Positions 54,356 through 61,719 of a stretch of 64,000 bases of DNA are shown one piece after another (the stretch's first letter is position 1; every line of letters begins with the position of its first letter). The position numbers were made by a program, and so were the translations under genes. The stretch spans positions 248,001 through 312,000 of the forward strand of contig JAURMI010000003.1 of NCBI GenBank assembly GCA_030830785.1, written 5' to 3'. Below the pieces are notes generated by a model, which ran no database searches, had not been told where the DNA came from, and saw only the letters and a program-made list of their open reading frames with translations. Origin of the DNA: Crocinitomicaceae bacterium. Its GTDB lineage: Bacteria; Bacteroidota; Bacteroidia; Flavobacteriales_D; Crocinitomicaceae.

Positions 54356-55549
54356 ATGGAAGCAGAACTTATTATTCTTTTATGCGGTATACTTCTGATT
54401 TCATATCTCTTGGATTTGAGTTCCAAATTTACGCGTATCCCCACTGTTATTTGGCTTTTATCCATGGGATGGGGGCTTCGGCAGTTTAGTATTTATGCAC
54501 AAATAAAAGTTCCTGATTTATCTGGCGTGTTGCCCATATTTGGAACTATAGGTCTAATTTTAATCGTTTTAGAAGGATCCCTAGACCTTAGACTAAATAA
54601 AAAATCTCTTCCGCTAATTGGCAGTGCTTTTATTATGTCACTCATTCCCTTTGTCTTATTTACCATTGGATTTTCATGGGTTTTGGTAGAGGTAGAAGTT
54701 TGCCATTGGCGTGAGGGACTACTCAACGCCTTGCCTTTTGGCATTATTAGTAGTGCTATTGCAATTCCAAGTGTAAAAAACTATAATGAGCGCGTTCGTA
54801 ATTTTATCACCTATGAAAGCAGTATTTCAGATATTATTGGCGTATTGATTTTTAATTTTTTTCTAATTACAGAGATTTATAATTTCAGCTCTATAATGGG
54901 CTTCTTTGGCGAGATTTTAATTGTCGTCATTATTTCTATTGGCATAACTATCCTACTGTCATTCTTATTGAGCCGAATGAATCATCATGTTAAATATGGT
55001 CCTATTCTTTTGTTAATTGTAATGTTATATGGATTGAGTAAACTTTGGCATTTACCTGGACTCATTTTTATTTTGATGTTTGGTTTGGCCCTGAGCAATC
55101 TATCTTACTTTGGTGAATGGCGTATAGCCAAATATTTTCGGCCAGAAAAAATTACTGCTGAAATTAAACAATTCTCTGACATTGTTTCAGAAGCAACCTT
55201 TTTAATACGTTCGTTATTCTTTGTGCTGTTTGGGTACATGATTCAAACCGAAGATCTTTTGAACTTAACGGTACTGCCTTGGTCAATAGCAATTGTTTTT
55301 TTCTTATTCTTGTTAAGGCTTCTCTTTTTAATGCTGACCAAGCAAAATTTAAATCCCCTTTTATATGTGGCGCCAAGGGGTTTAATCACCATTCTCTTGT
55401 TTTTAAGTATTCCTGCACAATTCCATTTAAAAACAGTGAATCAGGCGCTCATTATACAAGTCATTTTAATGAGTATACTATTAATGATGTTGGGCTTAAT
55501 TTTTTATTCAGAACGAGAAACAATAAGTATTGAAAATGAGGAAGACTAA
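54356..55549 (+). CDS. Cation/proton antiporter (CPA superfamily)
   Basis: A 397-residue protein with 11-12 TM segments. GTIGLILIVLEGSLDLRLNKKSLP in TM3-4, LPFGIISSAIAIPSVKNYNERVRNFITYESSISDIIGVLIF (the central part with a Ser-Asp-Ile region where Na+/H+ exchangers carry their ion site) and a final PRGLITILLFLSIPAQF are CPA-like. It exchanges Na+ or K+ for H+. Neighbouring ClC suggests combined ion and pH homeostasis. The 3' end overlaps the next gene by 14 bp. Confidence 0.85.
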   Translation: MEAELIILLCGILLISYLLDLSSKFTRIPTVIWLLSMGWGLRQFSIYAQIKVPDLSGVLPIFGTIGLILIVLEGSLDLRLNKKSLPLIGSAFIMSLIPFVLFTIGFSWVLVEVEVCHWREGLLNALPFGIISSAIAIPSVKNYNERVRNFITYESSISDIIGVLIFNFFLITEIYNFSSIMGFFGEILIVVIISIGITILLSFLLSRMNHHVKYGPILLLIVMLYGLSKLWHLPGLIFILMFGLALSNLSYFGEWRIAKYFRPEKITAEIKQFSDIVSEATFLIRSLFFVLFGYMIQTEDLLNLTVLPWSIAIVFFLFLLRLLFLMLTKQNLNPLLYVAPRGLITILLFLSIPAQFHLKTVNQALIIQVILMSILLMMLGLIFYSERETISIENEED

Positions 55550-56249
55550 ATTTCTAATTCTTTGCTTATGGTTTTCTTTTCAAGTTTCGGCTCAAATTAA
55601 TCAAACTTTTGAAAGTGAATACGAAGGTCAAGATATTAGCCAAGAAGATTTAGACATCCTTTATCATCAAAACCCTAAATTATCCTTACTCAATATTCAG
55701 ACCAATGAAAAATCTTTAGTGCTACCAGATTTCAAAGAATTAAATATTCTCTCCATTACAAGTGATTCATTAACTCAACTTACATTACCCGATACACTTC
55801 TCCAACTTGGACTCATCGACTTTCAACTACCAAAGTTAAACTCACTAAATGATGCCGTATTGCCAAATTTATATGAACTAATGATAAGTGCTTCATTGAG
55901 CTCATTTCCAAATTTTTATTGCAATTCTTCAACACTAACCTTGGTAAGTATTAAGAATTTCCAAAAAGTACCTATTGACACTTGCTTCTCAGAGCGCTTT
56001 TACAATGGTGATTTTGAACTTTCTGATTGCATGGTAGTCGATGAGGACAACCAAGAAATTTTATTGAATTTATTTACCCAAGACGATGAGTATCCAGATG
56101 CTTGGTCAAATGAAGAGGATCCATTAAATAATATGGAATTGAAAGATCTAGAAAAAAAAATAAAAAAAACAGGGAGGAAGTTAAAAGTTATAAGATTTGC
56201 CGGTAGGTTTGTTTTTGCAGGAATAATTTTTTTAATTATTAAGTCTTAA
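55536..56249 (+). CDS. Exported LRR-like protein with C-terminal membrane anchor
   Basis: About 237 residues from ATG 55536 (an in-frame TTG at 55530 is less likely). The signal peptide ends QVSAQ. The middle shows leucine-rich-repeat-like spacing (LNILSITSDSLTQLTLPDTLLQLGLIDF, LNDAVLPNLYELMIS). A basic stretch and a short TM helix close the protein (FAGRFVFAGIIFLIIKS). It overlaps the antiporter gene by 14 bp and the next gene by 1 bp. I do not recognise the family. Confidence 0.7.
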   Translation: MRKTKFLILCLWFSFQVSAQINQTFESEYEGQDISQEDLDILYHQNPKLSLLNIQTNEKSLVLPDFKELNILSITSDSLTQLTLPDTLLQLGLIDFQLPKLNSLNDAVLPNLYELMISASLSSFPNFYCNSSTLTLVSIKNFQKVPIDTCFSERFYNGDFELSDCMVVDEDNQEILLNLFTQDDEYPDAWSNEEDPLNNMELKDLEKKIKKTGRKLKVIRFAGRFVFAGIIFLIIKS

Positions 56250-56584
56250 TGAAAAAGTTAGTCTTTTTTAGCTTTGTTACGCTTGTAGTTTTTGGTTGCC
56301 ACAAATCAGTTCTCAATTATTCTGTCTTAAAAAAAATTGCAAAAACAGCAGGTATCATTTCCGAATGTCAATTAAATGGCCAAAAGGTTTATCAGGCGGG
56401 CATTAATGCCTATGATGCAGGGACGATTATCTACAGTTATAATGGTGAAATTCTCGGCGTTTGTAATTATGCATGGGGAAATGTAGATACAATTTGTAAT
56501 GAACTGCTTGACTGCAATATTATTTATTGTGTTAAAAATAACATCTGGGGGCAACCCGCTGTGGATATTTATGGATTAAACTAA
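56249..56584 (+). CDS. Small lipoprotein of unknown function
   Basis: 111 residues. The lipobox VFGCHK lies at about residue 17. The mature part has five further Cys (e.g. CNYAWGNVDTICNELLDC) and an Ile/Tyr/Gly pattern of a small extracellular beta protein. It starts on the stop codon of the LRR-like gene (TAATG) and ends just before a terminator, so it closes the five-gene cluster that begins at 51812. Confidence 0.7.
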   Translation: MKKLVFFSFVTLVVFGCHKSVLNYSVLKKIAKTAGIISECQLNGQKVYQAGINAYDAGTIIYSYNGEILGVCNYAWGNVDTICNELLDCNIIYCVKNNIWGQPAVDIYGLN

Positions 56585-56617
56585 AAAAGCACCACCTTAA
56601 TGGCAGTGCTTTTTTTG
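56583..56617. terminator. Bidirectional terminator between the ClC cluster and tRNA-Arg
   Basis: AAAAAAGCAC (56583-56592) pairs with GTGCTTTTTT (56606-56615), with an inner CC/GG pair around TTAAT and T runs on both sides. It stops the plus-strand cluster and the minus-strand tRNA-Arg transcript. Confidence 0.82.
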
Positions 56618-56691
56618 TGATCCCGTTTGGATTCGAACCAAAGACCTACTGCTTAGAAGGCAGTTGCTCTATCCAGCTGAGCTACGGGACC
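56618..56691 (-). tRNA. tRNA-Arg (anticodon TCT)
   Basis: The acceptor GGTCCCG (56691-56685) pairs with CGGGATC with one G-U. The anticodon arm ACTGC-CTTCTAA-GCAGT gives TCT, reading AGA. Discriminator A is at 56618; CCA is not encoded. It is the third of three tRNA genes in a row on the minus strand. Confidence 0.95.
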
Positions 56692-56704
56692 AAATCAATT
56701 AAAA

Positions 56705-56730
56705 AAGGGGGATGATTGCTCATCCCCCTT
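56705..56730 (-). terminator. Hairpin with T run between tRNA-Pro and tRNA-Arg
   Basis: On the minus strand an 11-bp perfect stem (AAGGGGGATGA with TCATCCCCCTT) closes a GCAA tetraloop, followed by a T run (56706-56701). It has every mark of an intrinsic terminator but lies between two co-directional tRNA genes with no obvious promoter before the second. Confidence 0.75.
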
Positions 56731-56731
56731 G

Positions 56732-56806
56732 TCGGGGCGGCAGGATTCGAACCTGCGACCTCCTGGTCCCAAACCAGGCGCGATGACCGGACTACGCTAC
56801 GCCCCG
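56732..56806 (-). tRNA. tRNA-Pro (anticodon TGG)
   Basis: The acceptor CGGGGCG (56806-56800) pairs with CGCCCCG (56739-56733). The anticodon arm CCTGG-TTTGGGA-CCAGG gives TGG. The T arm is GCAGG-TTCGAAT-CCTGC. CCA is not encoded. A strong terminator hairpin starts 2 nt after the 3' end. Confidence 0.95.
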
Positions 56807-56836
56807 AATTAAGTTCGATACGGTCTAAATTAGTGG

Positions 56837-56923
56837 CGGTGGGAGCGGGATTCGAACCCGCGGTACGGTTACCCGTACGACAGTTTAGCAAACTGTTGGT
56901 TTCAGCCTCTCACCCATCCCACC
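56837..56923 (-). tRNA. tRNA-Ser (anticodon GCT)
   Basis: The acceptor GGTGGGA (56923-56917) pairs with TCCCACC (56844-56838). The anticodon arm ACAGT-TTGCTAA-ACTGT gives GCT, reading AGC/AGU. The long variable arm (GTACGG-GTAA-CCGTAC) is typical of tRNA-Ser. Discriminator G at 56837 is followed by a genomic CCA (56836-56834), unlike the other three tRNAs here. Confidence 0.95.
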
Positions 56924-56944
56924 AAGTGTTCAATGAACGGATGG

Positions 56945-56952
56945 CAAAAGTA
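56945..56952 (-). promoter_or_regulatory. -7 box TACTTTTG of the tRNA cluster
   Basis: A perfect TAnnTTTG on the minus strand, 21 nt before the first base of tRNA-Ser. It is the only match between purM and tRNA-Ser and the likely promoter of the tRNA-Ser/Pro transcript. Confidence 0.5.
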
Positions 56953-56991
56953 CAAAAACAATCTGTTTTTAAAAGTATTTTTTAATTTTTT

Positions 56992-58164
56992 TTAGCCATC
57001 ATAGCTAAAGTTTCCATGCTCACTAATAATAGTGACCTTTTTATTATTAGACTCCTCAACTCTACCAATTATTTGGGCGGCAACCCCCCACTGTTCAGAA
57101 ATTTGTATAATTTGAGGAGCAATGTTTTCACTCACGTATATTTCCATACGGTGCCCCATGTTAAATACCCTATACATTTCATCCCATGGCGTATTTGATT
57201 CCGACTGAATCATTTTAAAAAGCGGGGGCGTTTTAAATAGGTTATCTTTTATTACATGTAAATTTTCAATAAAATGCAACACCTTTGTTTGTGCTCCCCC
57301 TGAACAATGAATCATTCCGTGAATTTGATCTGCAAAAACATCCAATATAGATTTTATAACTGGTGCATAAGTACGCGTAGGAGAAAGAACCAGTTGGCCG
57401 GCATTAAGTTCACTATCCTCGACCCTATCTTCTAACCGTTTAGAACCACAATAAACCAAATCTAATGGCAAGGAAGAGTCATATGTTTCTGGAAAATCTG
57501 AAGCGATTGAATGGTGAAAAACATCATGTCTGGCACTCGTTAGGCCATTGGAGCCCATTCCACCATTGTATTTATTTTCATAGGTGGCTTTTCCAAAAGA
57601 AGCCAACCCGACTATCACATCACCAGATTTAATTCGATCATTAGATATTACCTTATTTCGAGGCATTCGACAGACAACAGTTGAATCAACTATAATTGTT
57701 CTAACAAGGTCACCAACATCAGCTGTTTCACCACCCGTTGAATAAATTTCAATTCCGAATCCACGAAGTTCCTCTAAAAGCGCTTCGGTTCCATTTATAA
57801 TTTCGGATAAAACTTCGCCCGGAATCAATAATTTGTTCCTTCCAATTGTACTGGAGACTAAAATAGGACCAGTGGCGCCGACACAAAGCAAATCATCAAT
57901 ATTCATGATTAGCGCATCTTGGGCAATACCACGCCAAACAGAAAGGTCTCCAGTTTGTTTCCAATAGGCATATGCCAATGATGATTTAGTTCCGGCGCCG
58001 TCAGCATGCATTACTACACAATAATTGGGGTCACCCGATAAATAATCCGGAATAATTTTACAAAATGCTTTAGGATAAAGGCCTTTATCTATTTTAGAAA
58101 TCGCCTTGTGAACATCCTCTTTTTGTGCGGAAACACCGCGTTGTTGATAGCGCTTATCAGACAT
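56992..58164 (-). CDS. purM: Phosphoribosylformylglycinamidine cyclo-ligase (AIR synthetase)
   Basis: 390 residues. It makes aminoimidazole ribotide from FGAM with ATP in purine synthesis. MHADGAGTKSSLAY, NIDDLLCVGATGP, GGETADVGDLVRT, GLASFGKATYENKYNGGMGSNGLTSARHDVF and the later THCSGG-like IHCSGGAQTKVLHF and NMGHRME blocks match PurM. At 390 residues it is of the longer Bacteroidota type. It is the first gene after the tRNA cluster on the minus strand, 7 bp downstream of the DjlA-like gene. Confidence 0.95.
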   Translation of the reverse strand: MSDKRYQQRGVSAQKEDVHKAISKIDKGLYPKAFCKIIPDYLSGDPNYCVVMHADGAGTKSSLAYAYWKQTGDLSVWRGIAQDALIMNIDDLLCVGATGPILVSSTIGRNKLLIPGEVLSEIINGTEALLEELRGFGIEIYSTGGETADVGDLVRTIIVDSTVVCRMPRNKVISNDRIKSGDVIVGLASFGKATYENKYNGGMGSNGLTSARHDVFHHSIASDFPETYDSSLPLDLVYCGSKRLEDRVEDSELNAGQLVLSPTRTYAPVIKSILDVFADQIHGMIHCSGGAQTKVLHFIENLHVIKDNLFKTPPLFKMIQSESNTPWDEMYRVFNMGHRMEIYVSENIAPQIIQISEQWGVAAQIIGRVEESNNKKVTIISEHGNFSYDG

Positions 58165-58171
58165 TATTCAT

Positions 58172-58936
58172 TTATTTCATGCCGCGCCGCTTTTTAATAG
58201 CTTCATAGGCATCTTGGATTTGTTGAAATTTCTCTTTCGCACCTTTTAGGTATTCCTCTCCCATGTGTGCAACTTTATCTGGATGATGGGCTGCTGCCAT
58301 TTTGCGATATGCTTTTTTCACTTCATCGTCAGTTGCATTTTGATCGAGACCTAAAATTTTATAATCTGAATCTACATTTCGATAGAACATATTGCGCAAA
58401 CTTTCAAACTCAACTGCAGGTATTCCAAGCATGGTGGCTATCCTTGAAATCACATTTAGCTCAGCTGTACCAACATCACCATCTGCTTTGGCAATGCCAA
58501 ATAAGTAGTGCACCAACTGCACACGCACCTCAGGTGTCATGCGCGCACGGATATCATGACAAATTTGTTGCAAGGGTATGTTGGGCGCATCTAAAAACTG
58601 TTTTAATGTCTGAAGATGGGTTGCATTAAATTGACGTCCAAACTGAGCGGCAAAAAAACTTTTTACAAAATCGAGTTCTATTCTTAATACTTTACCATCT
58701 GCTTTCATAACAGCAGCTGATAAAGCCATAAGCATAGTGGGTAAATCGTAGCGAGAACTTTGTTGTCGGTAAAATTCAAAAGGGTCCTGACCAAAACCTT
58801 GACCCGAACCAGCACTCCCATTCTTGGCAGTCTGTTGGAATTGATCTATCAGTGAACCAATGGCAAAACCTAAAATTCCTAAACCTATTTTCCTAGTTAA
58901 AACAAGGGCCAATATGCCCAAAATCCATTTGTACAA
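58172..58936 (-). CDS. DjlA-like protein: membrane anchor, TerB-like domain and J domain (TTG start)
   Basis: 254 residues. An N-terminal hydrophobic segment (about 3-27) anchors it. A TerB-like helical domain follows (about 65-185: MLMALSAAVMKADGKVLRIELDFVKSFF). A C-terminal J domain (about 190-250) carries YKILGLDQNATDDEVKKAYRK and the HPD motif (HHPDKVAHM) that stimulates Hsp70. The start codon is TTG at 58936, since no in-frame ATG precedes the TM helix. A perfect -7 box (58958-58965) lies 21 nt upstream. It may serve DnaK at the membrane. Confidence 0.88.
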   Translation of the reverse strand: MYKWILGILALVLTRKIGLGILGFAIGSLIDQFQQTAKNGSAGSGQGFGQDPFEFYRQQSSRYDLPTMLMALSAAVMKADGKVLRIELDFVKSFFAAQFGRQFNATHLQTLKQFLDAPNIPLQQICHDIRARMTPEVRVQLVHYLFGIAKADGDVGTAELNVISRIATMLGIPAVEFESLRNMFYRNVDSDYKILGLDQNATDDEVKKAYRKMAAAHHPDKVAHMGEEYLKGAKEKFQQIQDAYEAIKKRRGMK

Positions 58937-58957
58937 AACCTAAATATTACGCTAGCT

Positions 58958-58965
58958 CAAAGCTA
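58958..58965 (-). promoter_or_regulatory. -7 box TAGCTTTG upstream of the DjlA-like gene
   Basis: A perfect TAnnTTTG on the minus strand, 21 nt before the TTG start at 58936, in the 34-bp gap after htpG. It would also transcribe purM. Confidence 0.5.
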
Positions 58966-58970
58966 CACAT

Positions 58971-60863
58971 TTATGCTATATGTTCGATATTTCTACTAAT
59001 GAAAGCATCCAATGCTTCTCCTTTGAGTAGGCCTTGGGCCAACATGGCTAGATCAACTAATTGTTTGGCACTTTGGACTTTTTCTTTTTTCTTCAGTGTA
59101 AGCAATTTACTAATCGCTGGATGATTGGCATTAACGGTTATATTGAGCATCTCTGGAAATGCGCCATAGAAACCGCCGCCGCCGCCTAATTTTTGCTGCT
59201 CCATCATTCTGCGAATAAACTCAGGCTGAGTGATAATTATTGGTGCTTCTTTTTCACTCATACTTTCAAATTGCACAGTAAATTTTTCCTTATTTACCTG
59301 CTCTTCAAATAACGGTTTGAGTTTTTGTTCATCATCCTTGCTTAATTTTGATGGAATTTCTTCTGTTTTTTGAATTAACTTATCCATACTATCGGCATCC
59401 ACTCGTGCAAAACTTATGTTTTCAAAAGATTGTTCAAGTTTAGATATCCAATGTGGTGCTAATGGACCCTCGAGCTCAAGTACTTCATAACCCCGTTCTT
59501 TTGCTTTTTTAACAAAGGCATATTGTTCTTCTTTATCGTGGGTGTACAATAAAATTGTTTTGTCGTTTTTATCTGTTTGAAGCGGTTTTACTTTATCAAT
59601 AAACTCCTGAATGGTATAGAATTGTTGATCAGTATTTTTAAATAAGCTAAAATCTTTTGCTTTTTCAGCAAACTTATCCTCTGATAACATTCCATACTGG
59701 ACAAAAATTTGTAAATCTGGCCATTTTGCCTCGAAATCTGACCTGTCCTTTTTATACATTTCAGCAAGTTTATCTGCCACTTTTTTAGTAATGTGGGCTG
59801 ATATTTTCTTGACATTTCCATCGCTCTGTAAATATGATCTAGAAACATTTAAAGGAATATCAGGAGAATCAATGACGCCATGTAAAAGGGTTAAAAATTC
59901 TGGGACAATTTCTGCAACGCTATCTGTGATAAAAACCTGATTACAAAAAAGATTAATTTTATTTCTTTGAACCTCTACATTTTCTTTAATTTTTGGAAAA
60001 TACAATATGCCAGTAAGATTAAATGGATAATCTACATTGAGGTGAATATGAAAGAGCGGTTGCTCAAATGTCATTGGGTATAATTCGCGATAGAATGCGT
60101 CGTAGTCTTCTTGTTTAAGATCAATTGGTGCTTTTGTCCAAGCTGGGCTCGGATTATTGATCTGATTTGGCACCTCAACTGCAACACGTTTTATATTTCC
60201 CTTGTCATCTTTTTCTCCTTCAGGTGAATCGATATATTCAGTTTTGTCTCCGAAAAAAACAGGTATAGGTAAAAATTTACAATATTTATCCAGGATTCCT
60301 TGAATACGCTGTTTGTCAAGGAATTCTACAGACTCCTCATTGATATACAAAACAATATCTGTTCCCCGGCTGGATTTATCAATATCTTCTAGCGTGAATT
60401 GTGGTGAGCCATTGCTTTCCCACTGTACCGCTTGCGAACCCTTAATACGAGATAAAGTGCGAATCTGGACTTTCTCTGCTACCATAAATGCAGAATAAAA
60501 CCCTAGACCAAAATGCCCAATGATTTGCTCTGCTCCTTCTTTTCCTTTATACTTTTCAACGAACTCTTCTGCTCCAGAGAACGCAATTTGGTTTATATAT
60601 TTATCTATTTCCTCTGCGCTCATGCCAATCCCGTTATCGCGAATGGTTAAGGTTTTGGCATCTTTATCGAGCAATATTTCAACTTTTAAATCCCCAAGTT
60701 TATCTTTGAATTCTCCATTTTTTGCTAAAACATTTAATTTCTGTGTTGCATCAACTGCATTAGAAACCAGTTCACGCAAGAAAATTTCGTGATCAGAATA
60801 TAAGAATTTCTTAATTATCGGAAAGATATTTTCCGTTTGAACATGAATTTGACCCGTTTTCAT
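58971..60863 (-). CDS. htpG: Chaperone HtpG (Hsp90)
   Basis: 630 residues, normal for HtpG. The N-terminal ATP-binding GHKL domain is clear: FLRELVSNAVDATQKL, TIRDNGIGMSAEEI, GQ/GHFGLGFYSAFMVA. A middle domain (IHLNVDYPFNLTGILYFP, FCNQVFITD, PLNVSRSYLQSD) and a C-terminal dimerisation domain follow. It folds client proteins in the cytoplasm under stress. No TAnnTTTG was seen just upstream, so it may use another promoter class. Confidence 0.97.
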   Translation of the reverse strand: MKTGQIHVQTENIFPIIKKFLYSDHEIFLRELVSNAVDATQKLNVLAKNGEFKDKLGDLKVEILLDKDAKTLTIRDNGIGMSAEEIDKYINQIAFSGAEEFVEKYKGKEGAEQIIGHFGLGFYSAFMVAEKVQIRTLSRIKGSQAVQWESNGSPQFTLEDIDKSSRGTDIVLYINEESVEFLDKQRIQGILDKYCKFLPIPVFFGDKTEYIDSPEGEKDDKGNIKRVAVEVPNQINNPSPAWTKAPIDLKQEDYDAFYRELYPMTFEQPLFHIHLNVDYPFNLTGILYFPKIKENVEVQRNKINLFCNQVFITDSVAEIVPEFLTLLHGVIDSPDIPLNVSRSYLQSDGNVKKISAHITKKVADKLAEMYKKDRSDFEAKWPDLQIFVQYGMLSEDKFAEKAKDFSLFKNTDQQFYTIQEFIDKVKPLQTDKNDKTILLYTHDKEEQYAFVKKAKERGYEVLELEGPLAPHWISKLEQSFENISFARVDADSMDKLIQKTEEIPSKLSKDDEQKLKPLFEEQVNKEKFTVQFESMSEKEAPIIITQPEFIRRMMEQQKLGGGGGFYGAFPEMLNITVNANHPAISKLLTLKKKEKVQSAKQLVDLAMLAQGLLKGEALDAFISRNIEHIA

Positions 60864-60965
60864 TGTATTTGAATTTTTAATTACGAATGCTATCTCAATA
60901 AAAATGCCAATTCATAAAAACTGCCAATTTGACAAGCAAAGAGATTTTTTTGTCAATTTTGCAGT

Positions 60966-61715
60966 ATGAAATATGCTATCATTACAGGTGCGAGTTCAGG
61001 ATTTGGCGCCGCCATTGCCAAACGATTGCAACATCAAGGATATGGTTTGGTCTTATTGGCGCGCAGATATGATAGACTTTTGGCACTTCAAAAATCACTT
61101 TTAGCAACACCTGTCGTAATTGCAAAAGTGGATGTTTGCAATGTAAATGAAGTGGAAAAAGCCATTTCTAATTTGGGGGCAGAAGTAGCAGATAACATCT
61201 ATATATTAGTCAACAACGCGGGCTTAGCTGTTGGTCGGGGCCCTATTGAATCTGGAATGATAGATGACTGGAATCGCATGATCGACACCAATGTCAAAGG
61301 ATTATTACATGTAAGTAAAGTAGTGATTCCGCTGCTTAAAAAGCACCCAAATAGCCATTTAATTAATATTTCATCAATAGCTGGTAAAGAAACTTATGGA
61401 GGAGGTAATGTATATTGCGCAAGCAAGCATGCCGTTGATGCTCTTTCTAGAGCCATGCGCATTGATTTAGTAGAGCAACAAATAAGGGTTAGTAATATTG
61501 CCCCAGGTGCTGCAGAAACAGAATTTTCTCTTGTTCGATTTAAGGGTGATAAGCAAACGGCCAAAAGTGTTTATAATGGTTTTGATGCATTACAAGCAGA
61601 TGACATTGCCCAAGCTGTAGGCTTTATCGTTTCAAGGCCACCACATGTTAGTATAGCAGACCTTACCATTATGCCAAGTGCCCAAGCCAATGCGAGCTTA
61701 ATTCATAAAAATTAA
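60966..61715 (+). CDS. SDR family oxidoreductase (YdfG-like)
   Basis: A 249-residue classical short-chain dehydrogenase. The cofactor motif TGASSGFG is at 7-14, NNAG at 83-86, and the catalytic Ser137, Tyr150 and Lys154 (YCASK) are all present. RRYDRL after the second strand suggests NADP(H). It is closest in style to serine/3-hydroxy acid dehydrogenases (YdfG), but the substrate cannot be fixed. A near-consensus -7 box (CAATTTTG, 60954-60961) ends 4 nt before the ATG. pgk follows 4 bp later. Confidence 0.9.
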   Translation: MKYAIITGASSGFGAAIAKRLQHQGYGLVLLARRYDRLLALQKSLLATPVVIAKVDVCNVNEVEKAISNLGAEVADNIYILVNNAGLAVGRGPIESGMIDDWNRMIDTNVKGLLHVSKVVIPLLKKHPNSHLINISSIAGKETYGGGNVYCASKHAVDALSRAMRIDLVEQQIRVSNIAPGAAETEFSLVRFKGDKQTAKSVYNGFDALQADDIAQAVGFIVSRPPHVSIADLTIMPSAQANASLIHKN

Positions 61716-61719
61716 TTCA

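Noticed and set aside
56682..56985. Two open frames over the tRNA cluster, including one reading GAAGFEPATSW
   Set aside because: They are translations of tRNA-Arg, tRNA-Pro and tRNA-Ser and their complement. This is a well-known false protein produced from tRNA genes.
60864..60965. A TTGACA-like sequence upstream of htpG as a sigma70-type -35
   Set aside because: There is no matching -10 at a suitable distance, and other promoters in the window follow the Bacteroidota pattern, so the match is probably chance.
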